Source: a virus
Length of the DNA stretch: 42,320 nt
Virus record (IMG/VR): IMGVR_UViG_3300022932_000020
Span: 1-42,320 of that record
Reading direction: 5' to 3' (one strand)
The notes beneath the pieces were generated by a model. It was given only the letters and a program-made list of their open reading frames with translations. It was not told where the DNA came from and ran no database searches. A program made the translations under genes and the position numbers. Each line of letters opens with the position of its first letter. Positions within the stretch are counted from its first letter, which is position 1. This document shows, piece after piece, positions 14,095 to 20,619 of the stretch.

Positions 14095-14327
14095 CTGGCC
14101 CCACCCCCGACGCTGCGGAGATGGCTGCGAAGCTGACGAAGGCGCAACGGGATGCTGTCAGCGCCGGTGGGCCGTTCGCTACATCCATTCCCTCGCTAAC
14201 AAGCGCCGCGACGCGCTGCGCCCTGCAAAGGCGTGGGCTGGTGGTTGATCGCATGTACGCCACCGCTCTCACCCCGCTCGGCCTCGCCATCCGCCAGCTA
14301 CTCCAAAAGGATCAAGATGATGTCTGA
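14091..14327 (+). CDS. hypothetical winged-helix-like protein, paralogue B
   Basis: A 78-residue protein. KLTKAQRDAVSAG, SAATRCALQRRGLVVDRMYA and TALTPLGLAIRQLL outline a three-helix plus wing plan: helix, recognition-like helix, then 'LTPLG' and a final helix. It resembles the 13646-13909 product in its second half. A DNA-binding role is possible but unproven. Confidence 0.62.
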   Translation: MTGPTPDAAEMAAKLTKAQRDAVSAGGPFATSIPSLTSAATRCALQRRGLVVDRMYATALTPLGLAIRQLLQKDQDDV

Positions 14328-14895
14328 CACCCCCGAGATTGCGGATCTGGCGGCGTGTCCGCATTGCGAAGCGCCGGGCTACTTCGTCTGGAACCGCACA
14401 CAAAGCCGAGGTTCGGTAAAGTGCACCCGCCCTAGCTGTGGAGCGACAGGCGGCGCATTCGAACGACGGCAGGACGCCATCGCCGCATGGAACACCCGCC
14501 CAACACCCCCCAAGGTTGCCGGCGATGCGGAGGAGATCGCGGCCGAGTTGGACCGCCACGCCCTATCGACGCGCAGACGTGGCGCGGGGGAGTTCCACGC
14601 TAAGCTGTTGGACCGCGCCGCCGCCCACATCCGCGCCACCGCCAGCCTCGCAGTCGAGATCGAGGCGCTGCGGGAACAGTGGGGCAAGAGCACTACTGCT
14701 GCCGATGTGCTGTTCGGTGCCATGAACCGTCGCGCCCTCGCCGCCGAACGCAAGCTGGAAGCGGCGGAGGCGGTGATCCAAAGCTGTGTTGATCGACTGG
14801 AGACTGAGTACGGGCATCAAGGACTAACCGAAGAAGCCCGCACCTTCCTCGCTGCAATGAATACGGGGGCTGACGATGCCGAATCACGCGCTTAG
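14317..14895 (+). CDS. Lar-like restriction-alleviation zinc protein
   Basis: A 192-residue protein (ATG 14317 or 14320). Residues 12-55 carry LAACPHCEAPGYFVW, then VKCTRPSCGATGG and DAIAAWNTRP: two Cys pairs and the AIxAWN ending are the signature of the Lar family, whose Rac prophage member alleviates host type I restriction (established). The remaining 130 residues are helical or coiled-coil, longer than minimal Lar proteins, and of unknown purpose. It may protect incoming phage DNA (inference). It overlaps both neighbours. Confidence 0.75.
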   Translation: MMSDTPEIADLAACPHCEAPGYFVWNRTQSRGSVKCTRPSCGATGGAFERRQDAIAAWNTRPTPPKVAGDAEEIAAELDRHALSTRRRGAGEFHAKLLDRAAAHIRATASLAVEIEALREQWGKSTTAADVLFGAMNRRALAAERKLEAAEAVIQSCVDRLETEYGHQGLTEEARTFLAAMNTGADDAESRA

Positions 14896-15058
14896 CCGGA
14901 CTAGCCCGAAGGGTGGTCCGTTCATTGGAACATGCTTCAAGTGCGGCGAAACAAATCTGCCAATCACCGCTGTCGGTAAGCCGTGCAGCAATCTTGCAAA
15001 TTTCACAGCTGACGAAGCTCTGATGATCGCGATTAATGGAGGAAAGAACCATGACTGA
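14876..15058 (+). CDS. small zinc-finger-like phage protein
   Basis: A 60-residue protein overlapping the Lar-like gene by 20 bases. GPFIGTCFKCGETNLPITAV with a later PCSN suggests a small zinc site; the C-terminal ADEALMIAINGG is helical. Similar GxCxxCGxxxLP proteins occur in many phage accessory regions, with unknown function. Confidence 0.6.
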   Translation: MPNHALSRTSPKGGPFIGTCFKCGETNLPITAVGKPCSNLANFTADEALMIAINGGKNHD

Positions 15059-15302
15059 TATCGAGCAAGAAGTTAGCGAAGCCATTGCGGCAGATCCAAA
15101 CTATCCCCTCGGAGAAACGGACGCGATGAAGTGGGCGGTAGCATGGCGGCACATCCGCGACCGTAACGGCATCGACGCCAATGCCTCTCAGGCGACAGGC
15201 GATATCGACGGTTGGATGGTCGGATGGTTCGCCAACTGCATGGCATCCGCACACCCCAAAATGCTGATGCAGCGAAAGGGAACCGACCATGCCCATTCCT
15301 GA
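15051..15302 (+). CDS. hypothetical accessory protein
   Basis: An 83-residue protein from ATG 15051, chosen over ATG 15036 because GGAGGAAAG lies just upstream of 15051 and inside the longer version. It is acidic, with two helices and a WMVGWFANCMASA stretch. No family is recognised. It overlaps the previous gene by 8 bases and the next by 14. Confidence 0.6.
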   Translation: MTDIEQEVSEAIAADPNYPLGETDAMKWAVAWRHIRDRNGIDANASQATGDIDGWMVGWFANCMASAHPKMLMQRKGTDHAHS

Positions 15303-15639
15303 CACGCGCGCGGTGGTGACGGTCACGCAGGAGGATCGGGATGCGGCGGATGCGCTAGACGATGCGCTCGGCTTTCTGACTGCAAATGAGCGGCCGATTG
15401 TGGAGCAATCCCTTGCAGCCCACCGCATCGCCGCCGAGGCCCGAGTTTCAGCGCGGGAGGAGGTGCTGCGAGTTCAGGGACAGGCGGAAGGCTTCGCAGC
15501 AGCGGTAGCGCAGCTACGGAACATGTCAGCGACCAAACCGCCCGCTAGCCTATCCCATGCCGCCAGCATTTTAGCCGACAGTTTGGATAACAGCCGGAAG
15601 CCGGGGCAGTCCCTCCACACCGATGGAGACGGATCGTGA
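15289..15639 (+). CDS. hypothetical helical accessory protein
   Basis: A 116-residue, mostly alpha-helical protein (DRDAADALDDALGFLTANER, AREEVLRVQGQAEGFAAAVA). The last 30 residues are polar and probably disordered. No motif is recognised. It is coupled to the next gene by GTGA. Confidence 0.62.
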   Translation: MPIPDTRAVVTVTQEDRDAADALDDALGFLTANERPIVEQSLAAHRIAAEARVSAREEVLRVQGQAEGFAAAVAQLRNMSATKPPASLSHAASILADSLDNSRKPGQSLHTDGDGS

Positions 15640-15920
15640 GCGAGAGAGACGGGATTGAGCGGGCGGCGCAGGAGTGCGATGCCTACGCGCGTGGCCCTTA
15701 TGCACAAAAAGTGCACGGAGAGAACATGGCCCGATTGATCCGCGCCCTTCCGCCCGCCGAACCGGATGAGCCGACGGCGGAGATGGTGGAGGCGGCAATG
15801 TGGAAGTGGTGGCACAACGAACGTAAGCCGGTGGACAAGGAAGCCGCCGCCTTCCACGCTGGTTATCGCGCCGCCCTCCGCGCCGCTCGCCCTGCCGGTG
15901 GCCGGGAAGGGGGTGCGTGA
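15636..15920 (+). CDS. hypothetical accessory protein
   Basis: A 94-residue protein from GTG 15636. The second half, EPTAEMVEAAMWKWWHNERK then FHAGYRAALRAA, is a pattern seen in small phage proteins of unknown role. No catalytic motif. Its stop overlaps the start of the membrane protein that follows. Confidence 0.6.
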   Translation: MSERDGIERAAQECDAYARGPYAQKVHGENMARLIRALPPAEPDEPTAEMVEAAMWKWWHNERKPVDKEAAAFHAGYRAALRAARPAGGREGGA

Positions 15921-16105
15921 TGAAAAGGCATGTTCTGGCATTGCTGATCGGCGCGGCGATCATAGCGGCCTTTGTCGGCTTGGTCGTGGCGATCGTCATC
16001 TCGCCGATCTACGTTGCCATGATAGCTGGAGGCATCACGATCGCAGTAGGCTGCTACTGCCTTGGCCGGGCTGCTATCATGGGCACGCGATGGGACCGCC
16101 CATGA
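15920..16105 (+). CDS. small two-pass membrane protein
   Basis: A 61-residue protein: MKRH, then two hydrophobic segments at about residues 5-27 (VLALLIGAAIIAAFVGLVVA) and 30-50 (YVAMIAGGITIAVGCYCLG), ending in a basic tail. It is likely in the inner membrane; role unknown. It ends in an ATGA overlap with a very short broken ORF. Confidence 0.62.
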   Translation: MKRHVLALLIGAAIIAAFVGLVVAIVISPIYVAMIAGGITIAVGCYCLGRAAIMGTRWDRP

Positions 16106-16149
16106 CCCCTCTGACCGACGCCCAGGTCGAGGCGGGGCTGGCGGCATGA
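16102..16149 (+). pseudogene. 15-codon stub of a truncated small gene
   Basis: An ATG overlapping the previous stop opens only MTPLTDAQVEAGLAA before TGA. The 'LTDAQVEAG' opening is typical of longer small phage proteins, so this looks like the surviving N-terminus of a gene cut off by deletion. This is the point where the continuous chain of overlapping genes ends. Confidence 0.4.
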
Positions 16150-16474
16150 GGTTGACTGAGCCGTCATGCCAGCGGCGCTGATGGCGTTGTTCCCCATCGT
16201 CATCGCCTCTTTGTTCTCGGAGGGCGAGATCCCCGTGGGCGGCTGCTGCGGGCCGGGTTCGACACCGGCTCCCTATCTCCCCATCGTCAGCTTTCAGCGG
16301 GCCGACGAGCAGGCCGCCAACCCCTGCTTCTCCGCGCTTACTGGAGGCGCGGCGGTTTTGTGACGGTGGGCCTTCTTTGCAATGGCACGTCCATCCGTGC
16401 CGCCGCAGCCAGATCCTTATGCCAGAATCGCGCGAATCCGTCTAGCGTAATGGCCCGTGAGAGGACGAAACAGC
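16150..16474 (+). other. stretch without a convincing gene before the HEPN-like gene
   Basis: A 65-codon plus-strand frame at 16166-16363 (MPAALMALFPIVIASL...) has no clear ribosome site and unusual Cys/Pro content, so it is probably a remnant. A perfect 6-bp inverted repeat, GGCACG-TCCATC-CGTGCC (16384-16401), lies upstream of the HEPN-like gene and could be an operator. No terminator-like T run is visible. Confidence 0.35.
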
Positions 16475-16972
16475 ATGGCCGATCTTGACGCCAACTCGGC
16501 CTTCGCTGCCGGCAAGAGCTACGTGCGCGCCTGCACCTTACTGTTCGAGGCTGCCGAGCGGAGTGAGGAGGATCGCGGCTGGACGACACTACCGTCTAAC
16601 CTGCTCGGTGCGTTCGCCGTCGAGCTGCTGCTGAAGGCTGCTCTGCTCGATGCGGGCATGACGGCGAGTAAGGTGCGGGGCATCAACCACGATCTGCGGA
16701 AGCTGCACGCGCGGGTGGCGGAAACGGTCCCGTTCAATATTCCGGAACTCGCCTCCGTGGTTGAGGCGTTCGCCGAGGATCATAAGGCGGGTCGCTACCG
16801 CTATCCAACAACTGGTCTGGGAATGACCTTCGCAAATTGGTCGCGAATGCTCCCAGTTCTTCAAACATTATGCACCGTCATGGACACGCGGATCGCGCGG
16901 TCGATGCTTCTCCGGAGCCTCAACATAACGCCGCTGGCCTCCCTAGGGTCGCTCCCGCCCGACCCCGCCTAG
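16475..16972 (+). CDS. HEPN-like protein, possible defence moron
   Basis: A 165-residue protein from ATG 16475, with GAGAGGA about 9 bases upstream. YVRACTLLFEAAERSEED, then LLGAFAVELLLKAALLDAG, then GINHDLRKLHARV is the helical plan of HEPN-type proteins (ELxLKAxL ... GHDLxxL). HEPN proteins include RNases of toxin and phage-defence systems, but the catalytic Rx4-6H motif is not evident here, so activity is uncertain. It stands apart from the overlapped operon, has its own upstream region, and converges on the lysis genes. It could be a lysogenic-conversion or exclusion gene (inference). Confidence 0.55.
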   Translation: MADLDANSAFAAGKSYVRACTLLFEAAERSEEDRGWTTLPSNLLGAFAVELLLKAALLDAGMTASKVRGINHDLRKLHARVAETVPFNIPELASVVEAFAEDHKAGRYRYPTTGLGMTFANWSRMLPVLQTLCTVMDTRIARSMLLRSLNITPLASLGSLPPDPA

Positions 16973-17143
16973 TCCCCATACACCCCCGGCACCGGCTGCC
17001 GCTCGGGCGTAGGACGCAGCGCCTTGTTCAGGCCGGCGATTCGCGCCGTCTGCTATGTCCCCGACCAGCGGCGGGTGCAGGCGGAACGCGAGCAGCACGA
17101 GCCGCCACGCGAACGCCTCGCGCACGATGGTGGAGAGCTTCAT
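16943..17143 (-). CDS. last gene of late operon, unknown function
   Basis: A 66-residue protein from ATG 17143, coupled to the o-spanin stop by ATGA. The N-terminal half (MKLSTIVREAFAWRLVLLAF) is amphipathic or weakly hydrophobic; the second half is Ala/Gly/Arg-rich. It overlaps the end of the convergent HEPN-like gene by 30 bases. No family is recognised. Confidence 0.5.
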   Translation of the reverse strand: MKLSTIVREAFAWRLVLLAFRLHPPLVGDIADGANRRPEQGAASYARAAAGAGGVWGLGGVGRERP

Positions 17144-17430
17144 GGCTTGGCTCCTGCCCGTGCCCGTTCCGCCTCGATCAGCGCCAGAAGCTGCAGCCGA
17201 AGCGCGCCGGCCGCGGCATAGAGATCGATCGCGCCCATCAAGCACTGCCCGCCCGACACAGCCCCATCAGCGCCCCGCGGGAACGCCGGTAGCAGCGGCG
17301 GCGGCACCATCAGGCTCGCCGGCAGCGACACCGTTGGCGGCATTGCGCGCGGCGTCGAGCAGCCCGACAGAACCATCGCCAGCAGGCAGGCAGACGTTCG
17401 TGTTGCGATAGACGATCGGGCCGGCGACAT
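17140..17430 (-). CDS. Rz1: o-spanin (Rz1-like lipoprotein) embedded in the i-spanin gene
   Basis: A 96-residue protein from ATG 17430, starting inside the i-spanin gene in another frame. The signal peptide has a basic start and the lipobox CLLAMVLSGC, with Cys24 as the lipidation site. The mature part is Pro-rich at first (PPTVSLPASLMVPPPLLPAF), as in Rz1-type spanins. With the i-spanin it would bridge inner and outer membranes and fuse them in the last step of lysis (established for the family). This is a typical nested Rz/Rz1 arrangement. Confidence 0.82.
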   Translation of the reverse strand: MSPARSSIATRTSACLLAMVLSGCSTPRAMPPTVSLPASLMVPPPLLPAFPRGADGAVSGGQCLMGAIDLYAAAGALRLQLLALIEAERARAGAKP

Positions 17431-17656
17431 GGCGGATCTCCGTGAAGGTGGTGGTTTGGGTCTGCACGTCCTCGGCCGCCTTCGTGGCGACGGCGTCGAA
17501 CGCGGTCTGGATCTTGGCGCGCGCGGCCTCGATACGGGCGGCGGACGCGGCTTCTCGGCTGACGTGGCGGGCATGCTCGATCTGGCTGCCCGCGTAGGTG
17601 CCGGCGATCAGGGACAGCGCCGCCGCGCCCGCGAGGATGTACGGGGCGGCGATCAT
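17267..17656 (-). CDS. Rz: i-spanin (Rz-like)
   Basis: A 129-residue protein. There is one N-terminal membrane segment (YILAGAAALSLIAGTYAG, about residues 6-23), then a periplasmic alpha-helical part (HARHVSREAASAARIEAARA) suited to a coiled coil, then a Gly/Ala tail. This is the type II membrane topology of inner-membrane spanins. Rz1 is nested in its distal half. It overlaps the small membrane gene upstream by ATGA. Confidence 0.8.
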   Translation of the reverse strand: MIAAPYILAGAAALSLIAGTYAGSQIEHARHVSREAASAARIEAARAKIQTAFDAVATKAAEDVQTQTTTFTEIRHVAGPIVYRNTNVCLPAGDGSVGLLDAARNAANGVAAGEPDGAAAAATGVPAGR

Positions 17657-17883
17657 GGCTTGGCGTCCGTCGTCGGCACAGGATCGCTGGCCGGGTTGTC
17701 GATCGTGACGTTCCGCACGGACGGGATGCGTAGCACGCCGATCAGCCCGCCGGTGATCGTGCCCATGCCGAATGCCTCGTTGACCGTGACCTCGTGGCCG
17801 GCGGCGAACAGGGCAGCGCCGAACACGAAGGCCAGCGTGCCGAGCGTCGCCAAGTAGGCGATCAGTTGCTCGCGCGCGGTCAT
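17653..17883 (-). CDS. small membrane protein, possible holin or antiholin
   Basis: A 76-residue protein with two hydrophobic stretches, about residues 8-30 (AYLATLGTLAFVFGAALFAAG) and 37-53 (AFGMGTITGGLIGVLRI). It lies between endolysin and spanins with ATGA overlaps, the usual place for a holin-class protein. Another holin-like gene is at 18881-19210, so which one forms the lethal hole is open. Confidence 0.62.
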   Translation of the reverse strand: MTAREQLIAYLATLGTLAFVFGAALFAAGHEVTVNEAFGMGTITGGLIGVLRIPSVRNVTIDNPASDPVPTTDAKP

Positions 17884-18380
17884 GCCTCGTTGCTCGATGC
17901 AGCAGCGGCCGACGTCATCTGCACCGCCTTGGTCGTGACGGGCACGCTCACCGGCCAGCGCGAGGCGACCATTCGGTTCTTCGCGATCGGTGCGATGCTC
18001 ACCTTGTCGCCCTGGTTGCCGCCCAGCACGTAGAACCGCGTGTCATCCTCGCCGATGTAGAAGCCGACATGCCCGCCACCCTCGCGCGCGAACACCAGCA
18101 CGCAGCCGAGGCGCGGCGCGATCGGCAACCCCCACGTCGCCCAGGCTTTCGCGCGCACGGCGATCGGCGCAGCGGGCAGCCCCGCCTCGGCCATGCAGAT
18201 CGCCACGAACGTGCCGCACCACGGCGTCGCGTCGTCGTTCACGATCGTGCCCAGCACCTTCGTGCCGAGCCGCTTGATCCAGCCCATGATGGTCGGGCTG
18301 TTCGCCTTGCCAGGTGCTTCGCGCGTGCCGAGTTTCGCCCGCGCAGCACGAAGCCACGCCGGCTCGATAGCCGTCGTCAT
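17880..18380 (-). CDS. endolysin, TIGR02594/CHAP-like peptidoglycan amidase
   Basis: A 166-residue protein. Cys55 in TPWCGTFVA, His104 in GGGHVGFYIG and a following LGGNQGDKVS (Asn122) give the catalytic triad layout of the TIGR02594 NlpC/P60-CHAP group used by phages for cell-wall cleavage. An N-terminal helix (AWLRAARAKLGTREAPGKAN) is typical. There is no signal peptide, so it needs a holin for release. It is coupled to the small membrane protein downstream. Confidence 0.85.
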   Translation of the reverse strand: MTTAIEPAWLRAARAKLGTREAPGKANSPTIMGWIKRLGTKVLGTIVNDDATPWCGTFVAICMAEAGLPAAPIAVRAKAWATWGLPIAPRLGCVLVFAREGGGHVGFYIGEDDTRFYVLGGNQGDKVSIAPIAKNRMVASRWPVSVPVTTKAVQMTSAAAASSNEA

Positions 18381-18435
18381 GGTGGTTCTCCGATGTGAGG
18401 TGTGGTAGGATATTACGTTGATCTAGGAGGGTGAA

Positions 18436-18657
18436 TTGCCAGCTGACCCCGCCCTGATGAGTGTCGCCCGGAAGTTCCCGATCCCCGACGGTGATCTCGA
18501 AAAGTTCGGTGCGCCGTTCAATTTCGAGCAGCACGCGCTGGAGCAGTTCGTGGCTGCGAAAGTCGTGGCCGGAGAGGCGCACCGTCGAACTATCGCCTCG
18601 TTGGTTGACGAATATCAGCGGTGGCGCTTGGCGCTGCTCGTTCCGGTCGATCGCTAG
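18436..18657 (+). CDS. plus-strand gene inside the lysis module, possible moron
   Basis: A 73-residue protein with TTG start at 18436, preceded by TAGGAGGGTG, a strong ribosome site. It reads ARKFPIPDGDLEKFGAPFNF, then EQHALEQFVAAKVVAGEAHR and LVDEYQRWRLALLVP. It is soluble and helical, with no recognised family. TAGGATATT at about 18405 could be a -10 region. Opposite orientation to all surrounding late genes suggests independent expression from the prophage. The following 18658-18880 stretch has no convincing gene. Confidence 0.55.
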   Translation: MPADPALMSVARKFPIPDGDLEKFGAPFNFEQHALEQFVAAKVVAGEAHRRTIASLVDEYQRWRLALLVPVDR

Positions 18658-18880
18658 TCACCACCCCACGCTACGTCTGCGCGGGCGGGGGGATTACGGC
18701 GTATCGAACTTGTAAGCGCGGCTTAAGAGTTGCCCGATTCCCTACCGCCGCTGGATCTACTATGCGGGGCGGGCTGCGGCAGGAGGCGAGGCGCTGTACC
18801 TGTTCCGGCGCCACCGACGCTAAGCCCTCTCCTCCTCCGGCCACATAGGCGCTGGCTCGTCCCACGGGTTCGGGAGAGGG

Positions 18881-19210
18881 TCAGGGGGCATCGGACTTGC
18901 CGGTGCTGTCGAGAAACTGCGTGGCCACCTTGCGCATGCCGGCGATGATGAGCTTGAAACTGCCGAAGCCCAGCCACCCGGCGGTGATGCCCGCGCCAAG
19001 CTGTGCCCAGACCGGCCAGTTATGGTCAGCTGCCAGCGCGCCGCCGAGACCACCAAATGCCGGAAGCATCGATAGCTCGACCAGCACCTGCCGCCAGCCG
19101 ATGATGCCGCCCCGCTCCAGCTTCTGCCCAAGGCGGGCGATCTGCCCGGCTGCTACTGCGAAGATGATGAGCAGGTAAACGTGCGCCCCTGGGGGGAGGC
19201 GATGAGGCAT
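18881..19210 (-). CDS. holin-family membrane protein (holin superfamily III/LydA-like)
   Basis: A 109-residue protein from ATG 19210 (TGATG coupling). Three hydrophobic segments: HVYLLIIFAVAAGQIA (about 10-25), LSMLPAFGGLGGALA (about 45-60) and LGAGITAGWLGFGSFKLII (about 70-90). Size, three membrane spans and a charged C-terminus (KVATQFLDSTGKSDAP) fit LydA-type holins. It lies upstream of the endolysin cluster in the late operon. It likely forms the inner-membrane lesion. Confidence 0.7.
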   Translation of the reverse strand: MPHRLPPGAHVYLLIIFAVAAGQIARLGQKLERGGIIGWRQVLVELSMLPAFGGLGGALAADHNWPVWAQLGAGITAGWLGFGSFKLIIAGMRKVATQFLDSTGKSDAP

Positions 19211-19692
19211 CACAACGCCGTCACTATCCCGACGCCGAGGCCGGTCAGAAGGAACCCCGTGCTGATCCACGTCGATTGCATGCGCCGCTTCGATAGCGCC
19301 GCCAGCACCATCGCCATGCCGGTGCATACCAGTAAGGCGGACGCGGCATCGCCACCGCGATCGAACGCATCGAGCTTCTCCGGGTGGCTGCTGACCAGCT
19401 GCGCGACGTCGCCGATGCTACCGAGGGACAATCCGCCGCCCATCATGGCCATTCCCCCTGTGAGCAGCGCGACGCTCCACGGCGATGTAACGGCCGCAAA
19501 GAACTCGATGTGAAGCGTGTCCATGGCCTGCTGCCACATGCGCTGGCATGAGCGCTTGTCGCGCGCGCGGCACGTCAACAGGTGCCATCGGGCGCAAGCC
19601 ACCGGCCATAGCTCCCTGATGCCAGCCGCGGCGAACCGCAGCGACGACAGGAAAATCACCCAGACCGCGGTCACGCCCGTGATGTGGATCAT
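19210..19692 (-). CDS. multi-pass membrane protein paired with the holin
   Basis: A 160-residue protein from ATG 19692; GTG 19707, three bases after the upstream stop, is an alternative start and neither has a clear ribosome site. About four hydrophobic segments: AVWVIFLSSLRFAAAG, WSVALLTGGMAMMGGG, ASALLVCTGMAMVLAAL and STGFLLTGLGVGIVTAL. A Cys/Arg-rich loop separates spans one and two. No family is recognised. It is coupled to the holin-like gene and may modulate lysis (inference). Confidence 0.62.
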   Translation of the reverse strand: MIHITGVTAVWVIFLSSLRFAAAGIRELWPVACARWHLLTCRARDKRSCQRMWQQAMDTLHIEFFAAVTSPWSVALLTGGMAMMGGGLSLGSIGDVAQLVSSHPEKLDAFDRGGDAASALLVCTGMAMVLAALSKRRMQSTWISTGFLLTGLGVGIVTAL

Positions 19693-19709
19693 CTGCGGGT
19701 AGGTCACCG

Positions 19710-20009
19710 TCAGGCAACCGGGGGAACTTCGCGCGCCTCGGGCGGCACCTGCTGGCTGACGAGGTCCATCTGCCGGGGCAGGCTTTCCACCGCCATATAG
19801 ACCCGCGTGTAGGTCACCAGCGCGGGGGCGATCTCCAGCAGCTTGGCGTGCACCTCCTGCCATGCCGGGCTGGCGGTGAGATCGAGAAGCGGCTTGAAGC
19901 GCGTAACGCACTCCTCGGCGGCCACTCGCGCGCGCTCGGTACGGATCTCGTCGGCGCGGGCGAGGATGGCGGCTTCGTCGTCGTTCGGGATCGTCTTGGC
20001 AGTCGTCAT
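19710..20009 (-). CDS. hypothetical late protein
   Basis: A 99-residue soluble helical protein (DDEAAILARADEIRTERARV, SPAWQEVHAKLLEIAPALVT). AGGAGAAG precedes ATG 20009. Position between tail-tip and lysis genes suggests a tail-fibre or lysis accessory role; no motif is recognised. Confidence 0.65.
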   Translation of the reverse strand: MTTAKTIPNDDEAAILARADEIRTERARVAAEECVTRFKPLLDLTASPAWQEVHAKLLEIAPALVTYTRVYMAVESLPRQMDLVSQQVPPEAREVPPVA

Positions 20010-20020
20010 GGTGCTTCTCC

Positions 20021-20611
20021 TCAGGCTTTCCAGTTGATCGCAGCGAATGCGGCGCGCTTGGCGGCGGCGGTGCTGGCGGTGCGGATCGCGCGCTTGCCGA
20101 CCTGCGCGATGGCCGCATACTTGGCTGCGGGCGTGCGGGACGCCGTTGCCCCGGCCTCGAACCGGGCAATCACCACTGCCAGCGTGTCCTTGGTCTGGTC
20201 GACCTCTGCCATCGCCCAGGGGAACCGCTTGCGCTGATCGATCGTGCTGAGCGCGGCGAGGATGCTGCCGAGGGTGTTCCGGTAGTCGCGGACCTCGCCG
20301 GCCTTCTCGGCATATTCGGTCTTCTTCGCGCCGCCGGACGTCATGACTGTCATCATGAGCGCCTCCCGCTTGTCATCGACCTGATCGAGCAACGATGCCT
20401 CCAACTGGCCCAGCGTAAGCGCCGGTGTGAGGATGCGAGCGGGGGCCGGGGAACCATCCTTGGCCAGCGCCACCGAATAGCTGGCGGCGGGAAGCGGAAC
20501 CGGGATCCACTCGTAGCCTGCTGCCGATGGCGGAAGCTGCGAGGCGGACACAACCTCAGCCCACGGCCCGACGTCGTTGGTCTGCTTGTTGAACTGGACG
20601 AAGCCGAGCAT
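20021..20611 (-). CDS. tail-fibre-associated or chaperone-like protein
   Basis: A 196-residue protein just downstream of the tail-tip gene. The N-terminal 60 residues are beta-rich (WAEVVSASQLPPSAAGYEWI). The middle is a helix typical of tail-fibre assembly proteins (LEASLLDQVDDKREALMMTV) and the C-terminus is basic and Ala-rich. Similar architecture is found in DUF4376-like proteins at the end of tail modules; the match is by eye and uncertain. Confidence 0.6.
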   Translation of the reverse strand: MLGFVQFNKQTNDVGPWAEVVSASQLPPSAAGYEWIPVPLPAASYSVALAKDGSPAPARILTPALTLGQLEASLLDQVDDKREALMMTVMTSGGAKKTEYAEKAGEVRDYRNTLGSILAALSTIDQRKRFPWAMAEVDQTKDTLAVVIARFEAGATASRTPAAKYAAIAQVGKRAIRTASTAAAKRAAFAAINWKA

Positions 20612-20619
20612 GCCGCCTC

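Noticed and set aside
15700-15720. Additional repressor operator near TGCACAAAAAGTGCA
   Set aside because: The half-site spacing differs from TGCNTTNTGCA and it lies inside a coding gene, so it is probably coincidental.
18716-18823. Short plus-strand frame ending LYLFRRHRR
   Set aside because: The sequence reads like protein but has no usable start codon after the upstream stop. It is probably a remnant or chance.
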